Part shown: positions 24,597-32,462 of the stretch, piece after piece | How the letters are laid out: each line of letters opens with the position of its first letter | Numbering within the stretch: the first letter of the stretch is position 1 | Assembly: GCA_019245115.1 (NCBI GenBank) | Contig: JAFARZ010000376.1 | Location: 1-43,525, forward strand | Direction: 5' to 3' | Origin: Streptosporangiaceae bacterium | GTDB lineage: Bacteria > Actinomycetota > Actinomycetes > Streptosporangiales > Streptosporangiaceae | DNA length: 43,525 bases | Translations under genes and position numbers: made by a program | The notes under the pieces: generated by a model | What the model was told of the DNA's origin: nothing | The model's database searches: none | The model's input: the letters and a program-made list of their open reading frames with translations, nothing else

Positions 24597-25946
24597 ATGG
24601 CGCTGCGTCCTGGTGAACCAGATCGCCTCCCCGGAAACCAGACCAGCCAGAGCCACCAGGTGCGCCTCGCGGCGGTGGCCAGCGTGGTCGGTACCTCGAT
24701 CGAGTGGTACGACTTCTTCCTGTACGGCACGGCCGCGGCCATCGTGTTCCCGGCCGTGTTCTTCCCCCACTCCAGCTCTTACTCGGGCACGCTCGAATCG
24801 TTCGCCACCTATGCCGTCGGGTTCGCCGCACGTCCGGTCGGCGCCGCGATCTTCGGCCACTGGGGCGACCGGCTCGGGCGTAAGGCGACGCTGATCGTCA
24901 CGCTGCTGCTGATGGGCATCGGCAGCGCTCTGGTGGGCGCGCTGCCCGGTACCGCTGCCATCGGCGTGGCGGCGCCCATCCTGCTCGTGGTGCTGCGCAT
25001 CGTGCAGGGCATCGCGGTGGGCGGCGAGTGGAGCGGCTCGGTGCTGCTCTCCATGGAGTGGGGCAAGCAGGACCGGCGCGGGCTGATGGCGAGCTGGCCG
25101 CAGATCGGCGTGCCGATCGGGCTGCTGCTGGGCACCGGCGCCATGACGGCCATCGCGCTGTCCGCTGAGGGCGCCTTCAAGGCATGGGCCTGGCGGATCC
25201 CGTTCCTGGCCAGCCTGGTGCTGGTGGCCATCGGCCTGTGGGTGCGGCTGAAGGTCATGGAGACGCCGCTATTCGCCCGGCTCGTCAGGGAACGAGCCGT
25301 GGTCAAGGTCCCGGTGGCCGAAGTCATCCGCCAGTATCCCAGCGAAGTCGTGCTCAGCGCGGCGCTGCGGATGTCGGAGCAGGCGCCGTTCTACCTCTAC
25401 ACCACGTTCGCGCTGGCTTACATCAAGGATCACCTGCACAAGGGCGAATCGGTCGGACTGGCCGCCGTGACCGTGGCCGCGGCGCTGGAGCTCATCCTGA
25501 TACCGACCTCCGGGCACCTAAGCGACCGCCTGGGCCGCAAGCGCGTCTACGCCACCGGGGCGGTCCTCATGGGGGTGGCCGCGTTCCCGTTCTTCCTGCT
25601 GCTCAACACGGGAATGGTCGGGATCATCATCCTGGGCGTCGCGATCATGGCCATCCCGCACGCCATACAGTACGGGCCGCAGGCGTCATATATCGCGGAG
25701 AACTTCCCGACCGGGCTGGCCTACGTCGGCAGCGGCCTCGGCTACCAGGCGGCCTCGTTGATCGCCGGCGGACCCGCTCCGCTGCTCGCCACCTGGATGC
25801 TGCCCAATTTCGGCTGGCAGGCGGTCTCCGTATACATAATCGCCTGCGTGGGCATCAGCCTGGGCGCGATCGTCCTGCTGCAAGACCGCAGTAAGGCCGA
25901 CCTCACCGCCCCGTCGGCTCTCACCCACGCAACTGGTGCGGGCTGA
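24597..25946 (+). CDS. MHS-family MFS transporter (metabolite:H+ symporter, ShiA/ProP-like)
   Basis: Inner-membrane symporter of 449 residues with 12 hydrophobic segments. Family marks are GTSIEWYDFFLYGTAAA in segment 1, the loop GHWGDRLGRKATL between segments 2 and 3, RIVQGIAVGGEWSGSVLL in segment 4 and GHLSDRLGRKRVY in the middle loop. Such proteins take up organic acids such as shikimate, alpha-ketoglutarate, or aromatic acids, or osmolytes. The substrate cannot be read, but the neighbouring meta-cleavage genes make an aromatic or organic acid plausible. GGAAGGAA precedes the ATG at suitable distance. The 3' end overlaps the remnant on the opposite strand by 26 bases. Confidence 0.88.
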   Translation: MALRPGEPDRLPGNQTSQSHQVRLAAVASVVGTSIEWYDFFLYGTAAAIVFPAVFFPHSSSYSGTLESFATYAVGFAARPVGAAIFGHWGDRLGRKATLIVTLLLMGIGSALVGALPGTAAIGVAAPILLVVLRIVQGIAVGGEWSGSVLLSMEWGKQDRRGLMASWPQIGVPIGLLLGTGAMTAIALSAEGAFKAWAWRIPFLASLVLVAIGLWVRLKVMETPLFARLVRERAVVKVPVAEVIRQYPSEVVLSAALRMSEQAPFYLYTTFALAYIKDHLHKGESVGLAAVTVAAALELILIPTSGHLSDRLGRKRVYATGAVLMGVAAFPFFLLLNTGMVGIIILGVAIMAIPHAIQYGPQASYIAENFPTGLAYVGSGLGYQAASLIAGGPAPLLATWMLPNFGWQAVSVYIIACVGISLGAIVLLQDRSKADLTAPSALTHATGAG

Positions 25947-26163
25947 CAGTCCCAGTGGAGCGCTTGATCTTGCTCAGCCCGAAGAAGCCGGCTACCGCGC
26001 GCTCGCGCACGCTGATCGGCAGGCGGGCCAGCACCGCGCCGAGCCGGACGCCCGTCCCGACCGAGTAGAAGCGTTTCGGCGTGCGAGCCTGGACCGCGGT
26101 GAGGATGGCGCGTGCCACTGGGTCCACCGGGCCGAGCTCACCAGCGGCGAGGTCGATCACACC
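25921..26163 (-). pseudogene. 5'-truncated short-chain dehydrogenase remnant
   Basis: The minus-strand frame from about 26160 to the stop at 25921 reads like the last 75 residues of a short-chain dehydrogenase/reductase (DPVARAILTAVQARTPKRFY, then LGAVLARLPISVRERAVAGF). The substrate-binding and Rossmann parts (TGxxxGxG, YxxxK) are absent. Upstream of about 26163 the frame continues only as antisense of the PadR remnant. No start or ribosome site is seen. Confidence 0.5.
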
Positions 26164-26430
26164 CTTCGCGTGGAGCCCCTGCTGCGCTCGGTGTTCTTCT
26201 GGCTGATGACACCGGAGGAACTTGGCGCTCACCTGGACCGGGAGGCCGCTTACTTCCGCGCCCTGGCCGCGAAATACCGCGAGCTCGCCGAGGCCAAGGA
26301 TCGCGGCGACTTCGGACACAGCCCGCAGACCCAGTCACTGCGCATCGCCGTGGAGGCGGGCATCAGGATCAACGAAGCGCTCGCCGATTGGGCCGAATGG
26401 GCCAAGGCCACGGACACTGCGTCAGGATAG
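26164..26430 (+). pseudogene. 5'-truncated PadR-family regulator remnant
   Basis: The plus-strand frame (EPLLRSVFFWLMTPEELGAH, then REAAYFRALAAKYRELAEA, ending INEALADWAEWAKA) resembles the C-terminal helical half of PadR/Vir-type regulators. The winged-helix N-terminus is missing; the frame runs backwards into antisense of the SDR remnant. An internal ATG at 26204 could give a 75-residue peptide, but there is no reason to think it functions. Confidence 0.5.
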
Positions 26431-26967
26431 GTACACCGATCCCAGGTGGGTGAAGTGCGCCCCGACGACGCCGTCCAGCGAAACCGGTTCGGTCATGCCG
26501 CCGGTCAGCACGATCCAGCCGGGCTCGATGGCCCTGCCATCGGCAGCATGGTCGTTGGCGGCACGAGCCAGCGCCCGCGCGGGATGGCCCTGGACCGCGG
26601 CGCCGGTGGCCGAGTCCACCACCCGCCCGTTCACCTCCAGCAGGCATGCCTCCAGCGACAGGTCCACAGAGCCCGGCGCCACCCCTACCGGCCCCAGCAC
26701 GAACAACCGAGGCGCCCCTTCGTCGATCACCGTAAGGCCGCCGTACACGGATCCGACCGCGGTCAGCGCGGTGGCCGCGGTGATCCCCGGCCCGGCCAGC
26801 GCCGACGACATCACGAACACGATCTCCGGCACGGCACACGGCCGTACGAGCCGGTCGCGTGGCAGCGAACCGCCGGCAGGCAGCACCATCGCGTCGGTCA
26901 GCGGCCCGGACCCGAGACCGGACCCGAGACCGGACCCGAGCGCTATGCCGATCACATGCTCATCCAT
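26422..26967 (-). CDS. Degenerate 2-keto-4-pentenoate hydratase-like protein
   Basis: The 181-residue protein belongs to the hydratase/decarboxylase branch of the FAH superfamily, whose members are normally about 260 residues. Residues 22-35 (PLTDAMVLPAGGSLP) correspond to about residue 80 onward of a full enzyme. The preceding about 70 residues are replaced by GSGLGSGLGSG, encoded by a 12-bp tandem DNA repeat at about 26905-26945. A further stretch of about 16 residues is missing after VID (82). Against the intact paralogue at 28863-29660, metal ligands E105 and E138 align with V46 and T79; only E107 (here E48) remains. The frame is open and the ATG overlaps the aldolase stop by 8 bases. It is either a decaying gene or a non-catalytic partner. 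Confidence 0.75.
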   Translation of the reverse strand: MDEHVIGIALGSGLGSGLGSGPLTDAMVLPAGGSLPRDRLVRPCAVPEIVFVMSSALAGPGITAATALTAVGSVYGGLTVIDEGAPRLFVLGPVGVAPGSVDLSLEACLLEVNGRVVDSATGAAVQGHPARALARAANDHAADGRAIEPGWIVLTGGMTEPVSLDGVVGAHFTHLGSVYLS

Positions 26968-27979
26968 CGGCCTGCTCCTCGGCAAGCCGGATGGCGATGT
27001 CGATGATCATGTCCTCCTGCCCGCCGACATACCCGGCTTCGCCGGCCCGCTGCAGAATCAGGTGGGCCGGCACGCCGTACCGCGCCGCGGCCCGCTGCGC
27101 GTGCAGCAGGAAGGAAGAATAGACCCCGGCATACCCCTGCACCACCGCGGACCGGTCCATCCACGGAAGCCTCGGGATCAGCGGCGCCAGGACGTCCTCG
27201 GCCGCCGCCAGCACGCCGTCCACGGACACGCCGGTCGATATGCCGAGCCGGTCGAACGTCGCGGCCAGCACCTCGGTCGGCGAGTTCCCGGCCCCCGCGC
27301 CGAGCGCGCACAGCGCCCCGTCGACCTGACGGGCGCCGGCCTGGACGGCCAGCACCGAGTTCGCCACGCCGAGGGACAGGTTCTGGTGACCGTGAAAGCC
27401 AACCTGAGCCGAGGAACCGACCTCCGCGACCAGGGCGGCCACCCGGGCCTGGGCCTGCGCCAGCACCAGCGCCCCGGCGGAGTCGGTCACGTACACGCAC
27501 TCCGCTCCGGCGTCCACCATGATCCGTGCCTGGCGCGCCAGCCCGGCCGGGTCCAGCCGGTGGGCGAGCATCAGGAACCCCACCGTCTCCATGCCCAGGT
27601 CGCGGGCCGCGCCGAAGTGCTGCACGGACACGTCCGCCTCCGTGCAGTGCGTGGCGATCCGGGCCACCGACGCCCCGGCGTCGGCCGCCTTGCGCAGATC
27701 CTCAACCGTGCCCAGGCCCGGCAGCAGCAGCACCGCGATCTTGGCCCGCCGCGCCTCACAAGCCGCGGCCCGGACCAGGCTGATGTCGTCCACCGCGGCG
27801 AATCCGTAGTTGAACGAGGACCCGCCGAGCCCGTCTCCGTGCGTCACCTCGATGACTTCGACACCCGCGCCGTCCAGCGCGGACACCACGGCACGGACCT
27901 GCTCCTCGCTCCACTTGTGTCTTATAGCATGCGATCCGTCACGCAGTGTCGAGTCCGTGATGCGCACGTCGTTCGGCAT
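26960..27979 (-). CDS. dmpG: 4-hydroxy-2-oxovalerate aldolase
   Basis: Class II aldolase of 339 residues cleaving 4-hydroxy-2-oxovalerate to pyruvate and acetaldehyde. The N-terminal ITDSTLRDGSHA carries the metal and catalytic residues, GFHGHQNLSLG supplies the two metal-binding histidines, and the C-terminal communication domain ends VGGQEDMIIDIAIRLAEEQ. Members form a channelling complex with the acylating acetaldehyde dehydrogenase, whose gene precedes it and overlaps by 58 bases. GGGGGCGA stands before the ATG at 27979. The length is normal. It belongs to the DmpG/BphI/HsaF family; which upper pathway feeds it is not visible here. Confidence 0.95.
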   Translation of the reverse strand: MPNDVRITDSTLRDGSHAIRHKWSEEQVRAVVSALDGAGVEVIEVTHGDGLGGSSFNYGFAAVDDISLVRAAACEARRAKIAVLLLPGLGTVEDLRKAADAGASVARIATHCTEADVSVQHFGAARDLGMETVGFLMLAHRLDPAGLARQARIMVDAGAECVYVTDSAGALVLAQAQARVAALVAEVGSSAQVGFHGHQNLSLGVANSVLAVQAGARQVDGALCALGAGAGNSPTEVLAATFDRLGISTGVSVDGVLAAAEDVLAPLIPRLPWMDRSAVVQGYAGVYSSFLLHAQRAAARYGVPAHLILQRAGEAGYVGGQEDMIIDIAIRLAEEQADG

Positions 27980-28866
27980 AACAGGTTCGCCCCCAGCAGG
28001 TCACCGACGCGGGCCGCGGCCGCGGTCATGATGTCCAGGTTCCCCGCCCATTCCGGCAGGTAGTCGCCGTTGCCGCGGACCTCGAGGAACACCGCCACCC
28101 GGGCGCAGCCGTTCCAGTCGTCCATCGGGGGGTCGAACTGCGGATCGGCGCGCAGCGTGTAGCCCGGCACATACCGGGCCACCTCGGCCACCATCTCGGC
28201 GATGGACGCACTGACCGCGGCGGTGTCCGCGTCGGCCGGTATCGCGCAGAACACCGTGTCGCGCATGATCATCGGCGGCTCGACCGGGTTCAGGATGATG
28301 ATCGCCTTGCCGCGTTGCGCGCCGCCGACGCTCTCCACCGCCCGCGCCGTCGTCACGGTGAACTCGTCGATATTCGCCCGGGTGCCAGGCCCGGCCGACT
28401 TGGACGCGACCGAGGCGACGATCTCCGCGTAGAGCACCGGGACGACCCGGGACACCGCGTACACGATCGGGATGGTGGCCTGCCCGCCGCAGGTGGTCAT
28501 GTTCACGTTCGGTGCGGCCAGGTGCTCGTGCAGGTTCACCGGCGGGCAGACCAGCGGCCCGACCGCGGCGGGCGTCAGGTCGATGGCCTGGATGCCGGCC
28601 TGCGCATAGCGGGGCGCGTTGGCCAGGTGCGCCCGCGCCGAGGTGGCCTCGAACACCAGGTCCGGGGGTTCGTCGCGGGAGAGGAGCCAGTCCACGCCTT
28701 CGGCGGATGCTTCCAGGCCAAGCTCCCGGGCCCGCGCCAGCCCGTCGGACTCCGGGTCGACGCCCACCATGTAGCGCACCTCGACGTGCTCGCTGCGGCG
28801 CAGCTTGGCCAGCAGGTCGGTGCCGATGTTGCCGGGTCCGACGATCGCGGCCGTCGCTTTGCTCAC
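27922..28866 (-). CDS. Acetaldehyde dehydrogenase (acetylating)
   Basis: Enzyme of 314 residues converting acetaldehyde, CoA and NAD+ to acetyl-CoA. It has a Rossmann motif (AAIVGPGNIGTDLL), a catalytic Cys in MNMTTCGGQATIP-like context (NVNMTTCGGQAT) and the conserved ILNPVEPPMIMRDTVFC. The ATG at 28866 overlaps the preceding hydratase stop by four bases. The family body ends at about residue 295 (MTAAAARVGDLLGANL). The last about 19 residues (LCRTTCASRTRHCVTDRML) are read from inside the aldolase gene in another frame, so the normal stop before the aldolase seems to have been lost. It belongs to the DmpF/BphJ/HsaG family. Confidence 0.94.
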   Translation of the reverse strand: MSKATAAIVGPGNIGTDLLAKLRRSEHVEVRYMVGVDPESDGLARARELGLEASAEGVDWLLSRDEPPDLVFEATSARAHLANAPRYAQAGIQAIDLTPAAVGPLVCPPVNLHEHLAAPNVNMTTCGGQATIPIVYAVSRVVPVLYAEIVASVASKSAGPGTRANIDEFTVTTARAVESVGGAQRGKAIIILNPVEPPMIMRDTVFCAIPADADTAAVSASIAEMVAEVARYVPGYTLRADPQFDPPMDDWNGCARVAVFLEVRGNGDYLPEWAGNLDIMTAAAARVGDLLGANLLCRTTCASRTRHCVTDRML

Positions 28867-29660
28867 TGGGCCTCCTCCGCGCCGAATCTCGCCGTCACGC
28901 TGCCGAGGCCGGCGAACGTGGCCGTGACTGTGTCCCCGGCCCTGGCGGGGATCGAGGCGGTGATCGAACCGGGCAGGATCACCTGCCCCGCCTCCAGCGG
29001 GACGCCGCGCGCGCCGAGCGTGTTCGCCAGCCAGACCAGCGAAGTCAGCGGCGAGCCGAGCACCGCGCCGCCCGCGCCGGTCCCGGCCAGTTCGCCGTTC
29101 TTGTGCACGTTGCAGCCGGCCAGCCGGAGGTCGACCGCGGACAGCGGCACCGGCCGGCTCCCCAGGACCACCCCGCCCGAGGAGGCGTTGTCGGCGATCG
29201 TGTCGGGCAGCGCGATCTTCCAGTCCCTGATCCGGGAGTCGATCAGCTCCAGCGCCGGTAGCAAGTGGCCGACGGCCGCCACCGCGTCCGCGGCCGTGAT
29301 CCCGGGGCCGTGCAGCGGCCCGGCCAGTACGAACGCCGTCTCTGGCTCCACCCGTAGCTGGAGGAAGCGGGAGGCCGGAATCGGCTCGTGTTCCAGCCAG
29401 AACATCCGGTCGAGCAGATGCCCGTAATCCGGCTGGTCCACGCCCATCTGGCGCTGCATGGCGGCCGAAGTCAGCCCGACCTTGTGCCCCTTGACCCGCG
29501 CCCCGTCCGCGAGCCAGCGATCCACCTGAAGCAGCTGGATCTGGTACGCGTCCTCCAGCGTGATGTCGGGGTATCGCCCGGTCAGCGGCTCGACAGGTAC
29601 GCCGCTGGCGTACGCGCCCAGCAGTTCCTCCGCGATCGCCGCCCGCGTCTGCTGGTTCAC
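28863..29660 (-). CDS. 2-keto-4-pentenoate hydratase
   Basis: Intact 265-residue member of the MhpD/HsaE/DmpE family, adding water to 2-hydroxypenta-2,4-dienoate to give 4-hydroxy-2-oxovalerate. The metal ligands are in place at E105 and E107 (RVEPETAFV) and E138 (LELIDSRI), as is the ADNASSG loop at about 157-162. GTG at 29660 is the likely start (VNQQTRAAIAEEL), with AGG close upstream; the frame is open to 29696. It is the first gene of a coupled operon: hydratase, dehydrogenase, aldolase, degenerate hydratase. A TetR-type palindrome stands 32 bases before the start. Confidence 0.92.
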   Translation of the reverse strand: MNQQTRAAIAEELLGAYASGVPVEPLTGRYPDITLEDAYQIQLLQVDRWLADGARVKGHKVGLTSAAMQRQMGVDQPDYGHLLDRMFWLEHEPIPASRFLQLRVEPETAFVLAGPLHGPGITAADAVAAVGHLLPALELIDSRIRDWKIALPDTIADNASSGGVVLGSRPVPLSAVDLRLAGCNVHKNGELAGTGAGGAVLGSPLTSLVWLANTLGARGVPLEAGQVILPGSITASIPARAGDTVTATFAGLGSVTARFGAEEAQ

Positions 29661-29691
29661 TCGCCTAACGTACTGGGGGACTCGCGTCCCA

Positions 29692-29705
29692 AGCAAGCGC
29701 TTGGT
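29692..29705 (-). promoter_or_regulatory. Palindromic operator matching the KstR2 consensus
   Basis: AGCAAGCGCTTGGT fits AnCAAGnnCTTGnT, the published motif of the TetR regulator KstR2, at every fixed position. It lies 32-45 bases before the hydratase GTG, where a repressor would cover the promoter. Many TetR proteins bind similar palindromes, so the identity of the regulator is an inference. Confidence 0.6.
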
Positions 29706-29747
29706 CTCCGCAGACCTTAAACCCCTTTTACCGGGAACGGCTGTGGT

Positions 29748-31877
29748 TCAACCTCTGATAACGCTCGACGGCAGGGTCAGCTTGAGCGGGTGGGAGCCCA
29801 GGGTCGTGAACCCCGAGGTCTCGCCCGCGTAGCGGCTGCCGAACCCGGCGCTCGTGCCGTCCGGGACCGTAACCGGCACGGTGGTGCCAGGCGGCCCGTC
29901 GATGGTCAGCGTGTTGCCTTCCACCCACGCGCTGACCTGTCCCGATCCCAGCGCCTGGCTCCACAGCTGCTGGTTGCGCATTACCTCCCCGTCGCCCGAC
30001 ATCGGGAGGTTGACGACCGGGGCGGTGCGGCCGTAGACCGCGCGGTAGGCGGACAGCACGGCGTCCATGACCGGGTACCCGAGCCGGTCGCCGGTCAGGT
30101 TGGACTGGTGCATGAAGAACGGCCTCGGGTCGTTGTTCAGCAGCGCGGCCAGCACGATCTGGGCCTGCACCGGCACGATCACCGTCGTCCAGTCGGCCTG
30201 CGCGTCCGTCAGCGGCTTCTGGCACGCCGTGGTCCTGCTGCCCTGGCAGATCCCGCTGCCGCCGTCGGCCTTCGAGTCGTTGTACCAGTTGAACTCGTTG
30301 ACCTCCTCGGCCACCGTGTCGACGTCATAGCCGACGTCGATCGGGTGCCTGGGGACACCGAGCGCCTGGCCGACCCATCGCATGGTCGGCTCGCGGGACG
30401 CGTCCATCGCGATCCAGCTGATGTGGTTGACGTTCATCGCCTCGGCCAGGTTGGGGTTGTCGACCGGCTGCTGGGGGAGAATCCTCAGCCCGGAGTACTC
30501 GCCGCTGGCCACGACTCCCGGTTCGGCGGGGATCCCGTTCTGCCGCGCCCAGGCGAAGTTGTCCTGGATCTGGCTGTTGATCAGGCTGAGGTCCGCCGGC
30601 CCCCACACGATGTGCCCGCCCGAGGTCACGCACTTCCACGGCACCACGGTGAAGTCCTGTACGCAGCCCATGTAGGCGTGGGTCCAGGTGTGGTTGACCC
30701 AGTAGAAGTCGCCCGCCACCGGCTTGACGGCCGCGAGCAGCGGGTCCACTCCATTCACCTGGTTCTGGGACGACAACCCGCCGTTGTACAGGAACTCGAT
30801 TTTGAAGCCGTGCTGCTTCTCCCACTGCACGGCGTAGGTCACGTCGGCCTGCACCATCCGGATTCCGGGGGTGACCGGCGTGCCGCGCGGGCAGGGCGGG
30901 GTGTCCCCTGGCGTGCAGTGACCGGTCATGCTCCACTGCGCGTCACCGAGGAACATGTCGTCGTAGGCGATGTCGAGGTAGTTCCGGTAGTCGCCCAGGT
31001 TCACGCCATGAGTGAGCCAGGTCACGATGCCGTGCGCCAGGAAGCGGAACTGGAACGCGTACGACCCGTAGCCGAAGCCGATGCCCATCCGCTGGCGTCC
31101 CGAGTCGTTGTCCTGCCACACCAGCGTGCCGCCCGCCGAACCGGGGATCGCGAGGTTGACCAGCGGCGTGCTGCCCGGGAGCGGATCGGCGAGGTAGCCG
31201 AACGGCGCCTGTCCCGCGATGCCGCCGCTGAACGGGAACGTCGCGTTGAGATACCCGAACCCGGCGCTCGCGCCCGCGCTGGTGACGGTGGCCGGGCCGC
31301 TCAGCGGGCCGCTGTAGACCGGCGAGGTCATCCCGAGGTCGGCCATCGGGGGAGTGTAGGCGTCGACCTCGCGCACCCCGAACAGCCGTTCGTACTTGCC
31401 CAGGAGCCCGAGTTCGGTCCCGGACAGGCCGGACGGGTTGGCGCTCGGCAGCACGATTCCCTCGAAGTTGCCCGCCCGGACCGCGCCGCTTCGCGTATGC
31501 CAGGTCCGGACCAGGAACCCCGGCGTGATCGTCTGCCGGGAGTGGTTGCGGAGGTCGAGGACCGTGATCGGCAGGCCCTCCGCGGTGAGCTCGGCGCGGA
31601 TGGCCTGGACCGGCGGGGACCCGTCGGTCACCACCAGCACGTTCAGGTCGACGCCGCCGTGCGGGCCGGCCGGCTTGACGGCCGCCGCCTGGCCGCCGGC
31701 TGGCCTCAGCGCATGCGCCCGGGGCGCCGCGGAGCCGGGTCCGCTGGTCCCGGCCTGAGCCGGTACGGCCGAATGGTGGGTCACGGCTAGCGACGTCCCC
31801 ACGGCTACGATGGCGAGGTTGGCCACCGCGATGGCGACCACGGTGCTGGCTGAACGTCGTCTGATAGTGAGTCCCAC
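29748..31877 (-). CDS. Secreted polysaccharide deacetylase-like protein (Agd3/CE18-like)
   Basis: Exported protein of 709 residues with a signal peptide/anchor at about 10-35 and an Ala/Pro/Gly-rich linker to about 70. An N-terminal beta-rich region (VDLNVLVVTDGSPPVQAIRA) is followed at about 290-600 by a NodB-like domain. That domain has YDDMFLGDAQW (metal/catalytic Asp pair) and NHTWTH (H-x3-H metal motif), and PRPFFMHQSNLTGD near the end of the domain. A beta-sandwich tail follows. The order resembles Agd3, founder of carbohydrate esterase family CE18, which deacetylates a galactosaminogalactan. A substrate such as an amino-sugar exopolysaccharide is inferred only. The GTG at 31877 has GGAGG 10 bases upstream. 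The next gene cluster degrades cellulose. Confidence 0.65.
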   Translation of the reverse strand: MGLTIRRRSASTVVAIAVANLAIVAVGTSLAVTHHSAVPAQAGTSGPGSAAPRAHALRPAGGQAAAVKPAGPHGGVDLNVLVVTDGSPPVQAIRAELTAEGLPITVLDLRNHSRQTITPGFLVRTWHTRSGAVRAGNFEGIVLPSANPSGLSGTELGLLGKYERLFGVREVDAYTPPMADLGMTSPVYSGPLSGPATVTSAGASAGFGYLNATFPFSGGIAGQAPFGYLADPLPGSTPLVNLAIPGSAGGTLVWQDNDSGRQRMGIGFGYGSYAFQFRFLAHGIVTWLTHGVNLGDYRNYLDIAYDDMFLGDAQWSMTGHCTPGDTPPCPRGTPVTPGIRMVQADVTYAVQWEKQHGFKIEFLYNGGLSSQNQVNGVDPLLAAVKPVAGDFYWVNHTWTHAYMGCVQDFTVVPWKCVTSGGHIVWGPADLSLINSQIQDNFAWARQNGIPAEPGVVASGEYSGLRILPQQPVDNPNLAEAMNVNHISWIAMDASREPTMRWVGQALGVPRHPIDVGYDVDTVAEEVNEFNWYNDSKADGGSGICQGSRTTACQKPLTDAQADWTTVIVPVQAQIVLAALLNNDPRPFFMHQSNLTGDRLGYPVMDAVLSAYRAVYGRTAPVVNLPMSGDGEVMRNQQLWSQALGSGQVSAWVEGNTLTIDGPPGTTVPVTVPDGTSAGFGSRYAGETSGFTTLGSHPLKLTLPSSVIRG

Positions 31878-31964
31878 GTGCTATATGCCTCCATGGGCGG
31901 TAGCGGCATCGATGCCCAGGCCCTTTTACTGGAGACGCGTTACCTCACCGAATGGAGTACATGA

Positions 31965-32420
31965 TCAGCGGGCGGGGCCTAGTTCGGCGGAGGTCTTGCC
32001 GGCCTGGCCCAGCGCGGCGGTCATCATGTCGGCGGCCTGGCCCGCAGCGGCCAGAGCCTCCACCGCCTCGACCACCCAGAAGTCGAGATCGCGGCCGGAG
32101 CCGCCCGCTATCTGGCCGTCCTCGCGCTGCACGACCAGGATCCTGGCCAGCTGCTCGCACAGGCGGGGCAGGCTCTGGCCCATCTGCTCCAGGCTTGCGA
32201 TGACGTCTCGGACCTCATCGGGGCCGGCGAACTCCGTACCGCCGGACGTCAGGTCGTTGAGCGCACGGATGGCCTCCGCGGCCTGATCGGCGATCTCGCC
32301 TACCGTCATCGTGCTGGCCAGCTCACTCGTGGGTTCTTCCCCGCCTCCCGGCCGGCTCCGGGCCAGGCCGGCGGCCTCGGCGTCCATGCCTGAACCATAG
32401 GGACGAACCTTCTTCGGCAT
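31965..32420 (-). CDS. Small helical protein of unknown function
   Basis: The 151-residue protein has no recognised family. After a charged N-terminus (MPKKVRPYGSGMDAEA) it is almost entirely amphipathic helix, with Ala/Glu-rich stretches (IADQAAEAIRALNDL, VIASLEQMGQSLPRLCEQLA, VVEAVEALAAAGQAADMM). There is no membrane segment or signal peptide, and coiled-coil or helical bundle formation is likely. The ATG at 32420 has CTGGAG 5 bases upstream. It lies 42 bases downstream of the hemerythrin gene on the same strand and could be co-transcribed with it. Codon use is like that of its neighbours, supporting a real gene. Confidence 0.7.
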   Translation of the reverse strand: MPKKVRPYGSGMDAEAAGLARSRPGGGEEPTSELASTMTVGEIADQAAEAIRALNDLTSGGTEFAGPDEVRDVIASLEQMGQSLPRLCEQLARILVVQREDGQIAGGSGRDLDFWVVEAVEALAAAGQAADMMTAALGQAGKTSAELGPAR

Positions 32421-32462
32421 CTTTCTCCAGAGCGAGGGGGGCTGCTAGGTGCTCGTTACAGA

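Noticed and set aside
26222..28063. A 613-residue plus-strand frame across the lower meta-cleavage operon
   Set aside because: Antisense to three well-supported, coupled genes.
29790..31790. A 666-residue open frame on the plus strand opposite the deacetylase-like gene
   Set aside because: Low-complexity Arg/Val/Asp-rich translation with no signal or motifs; the minus-strand protein has a signal peptide and catalytic motifs.
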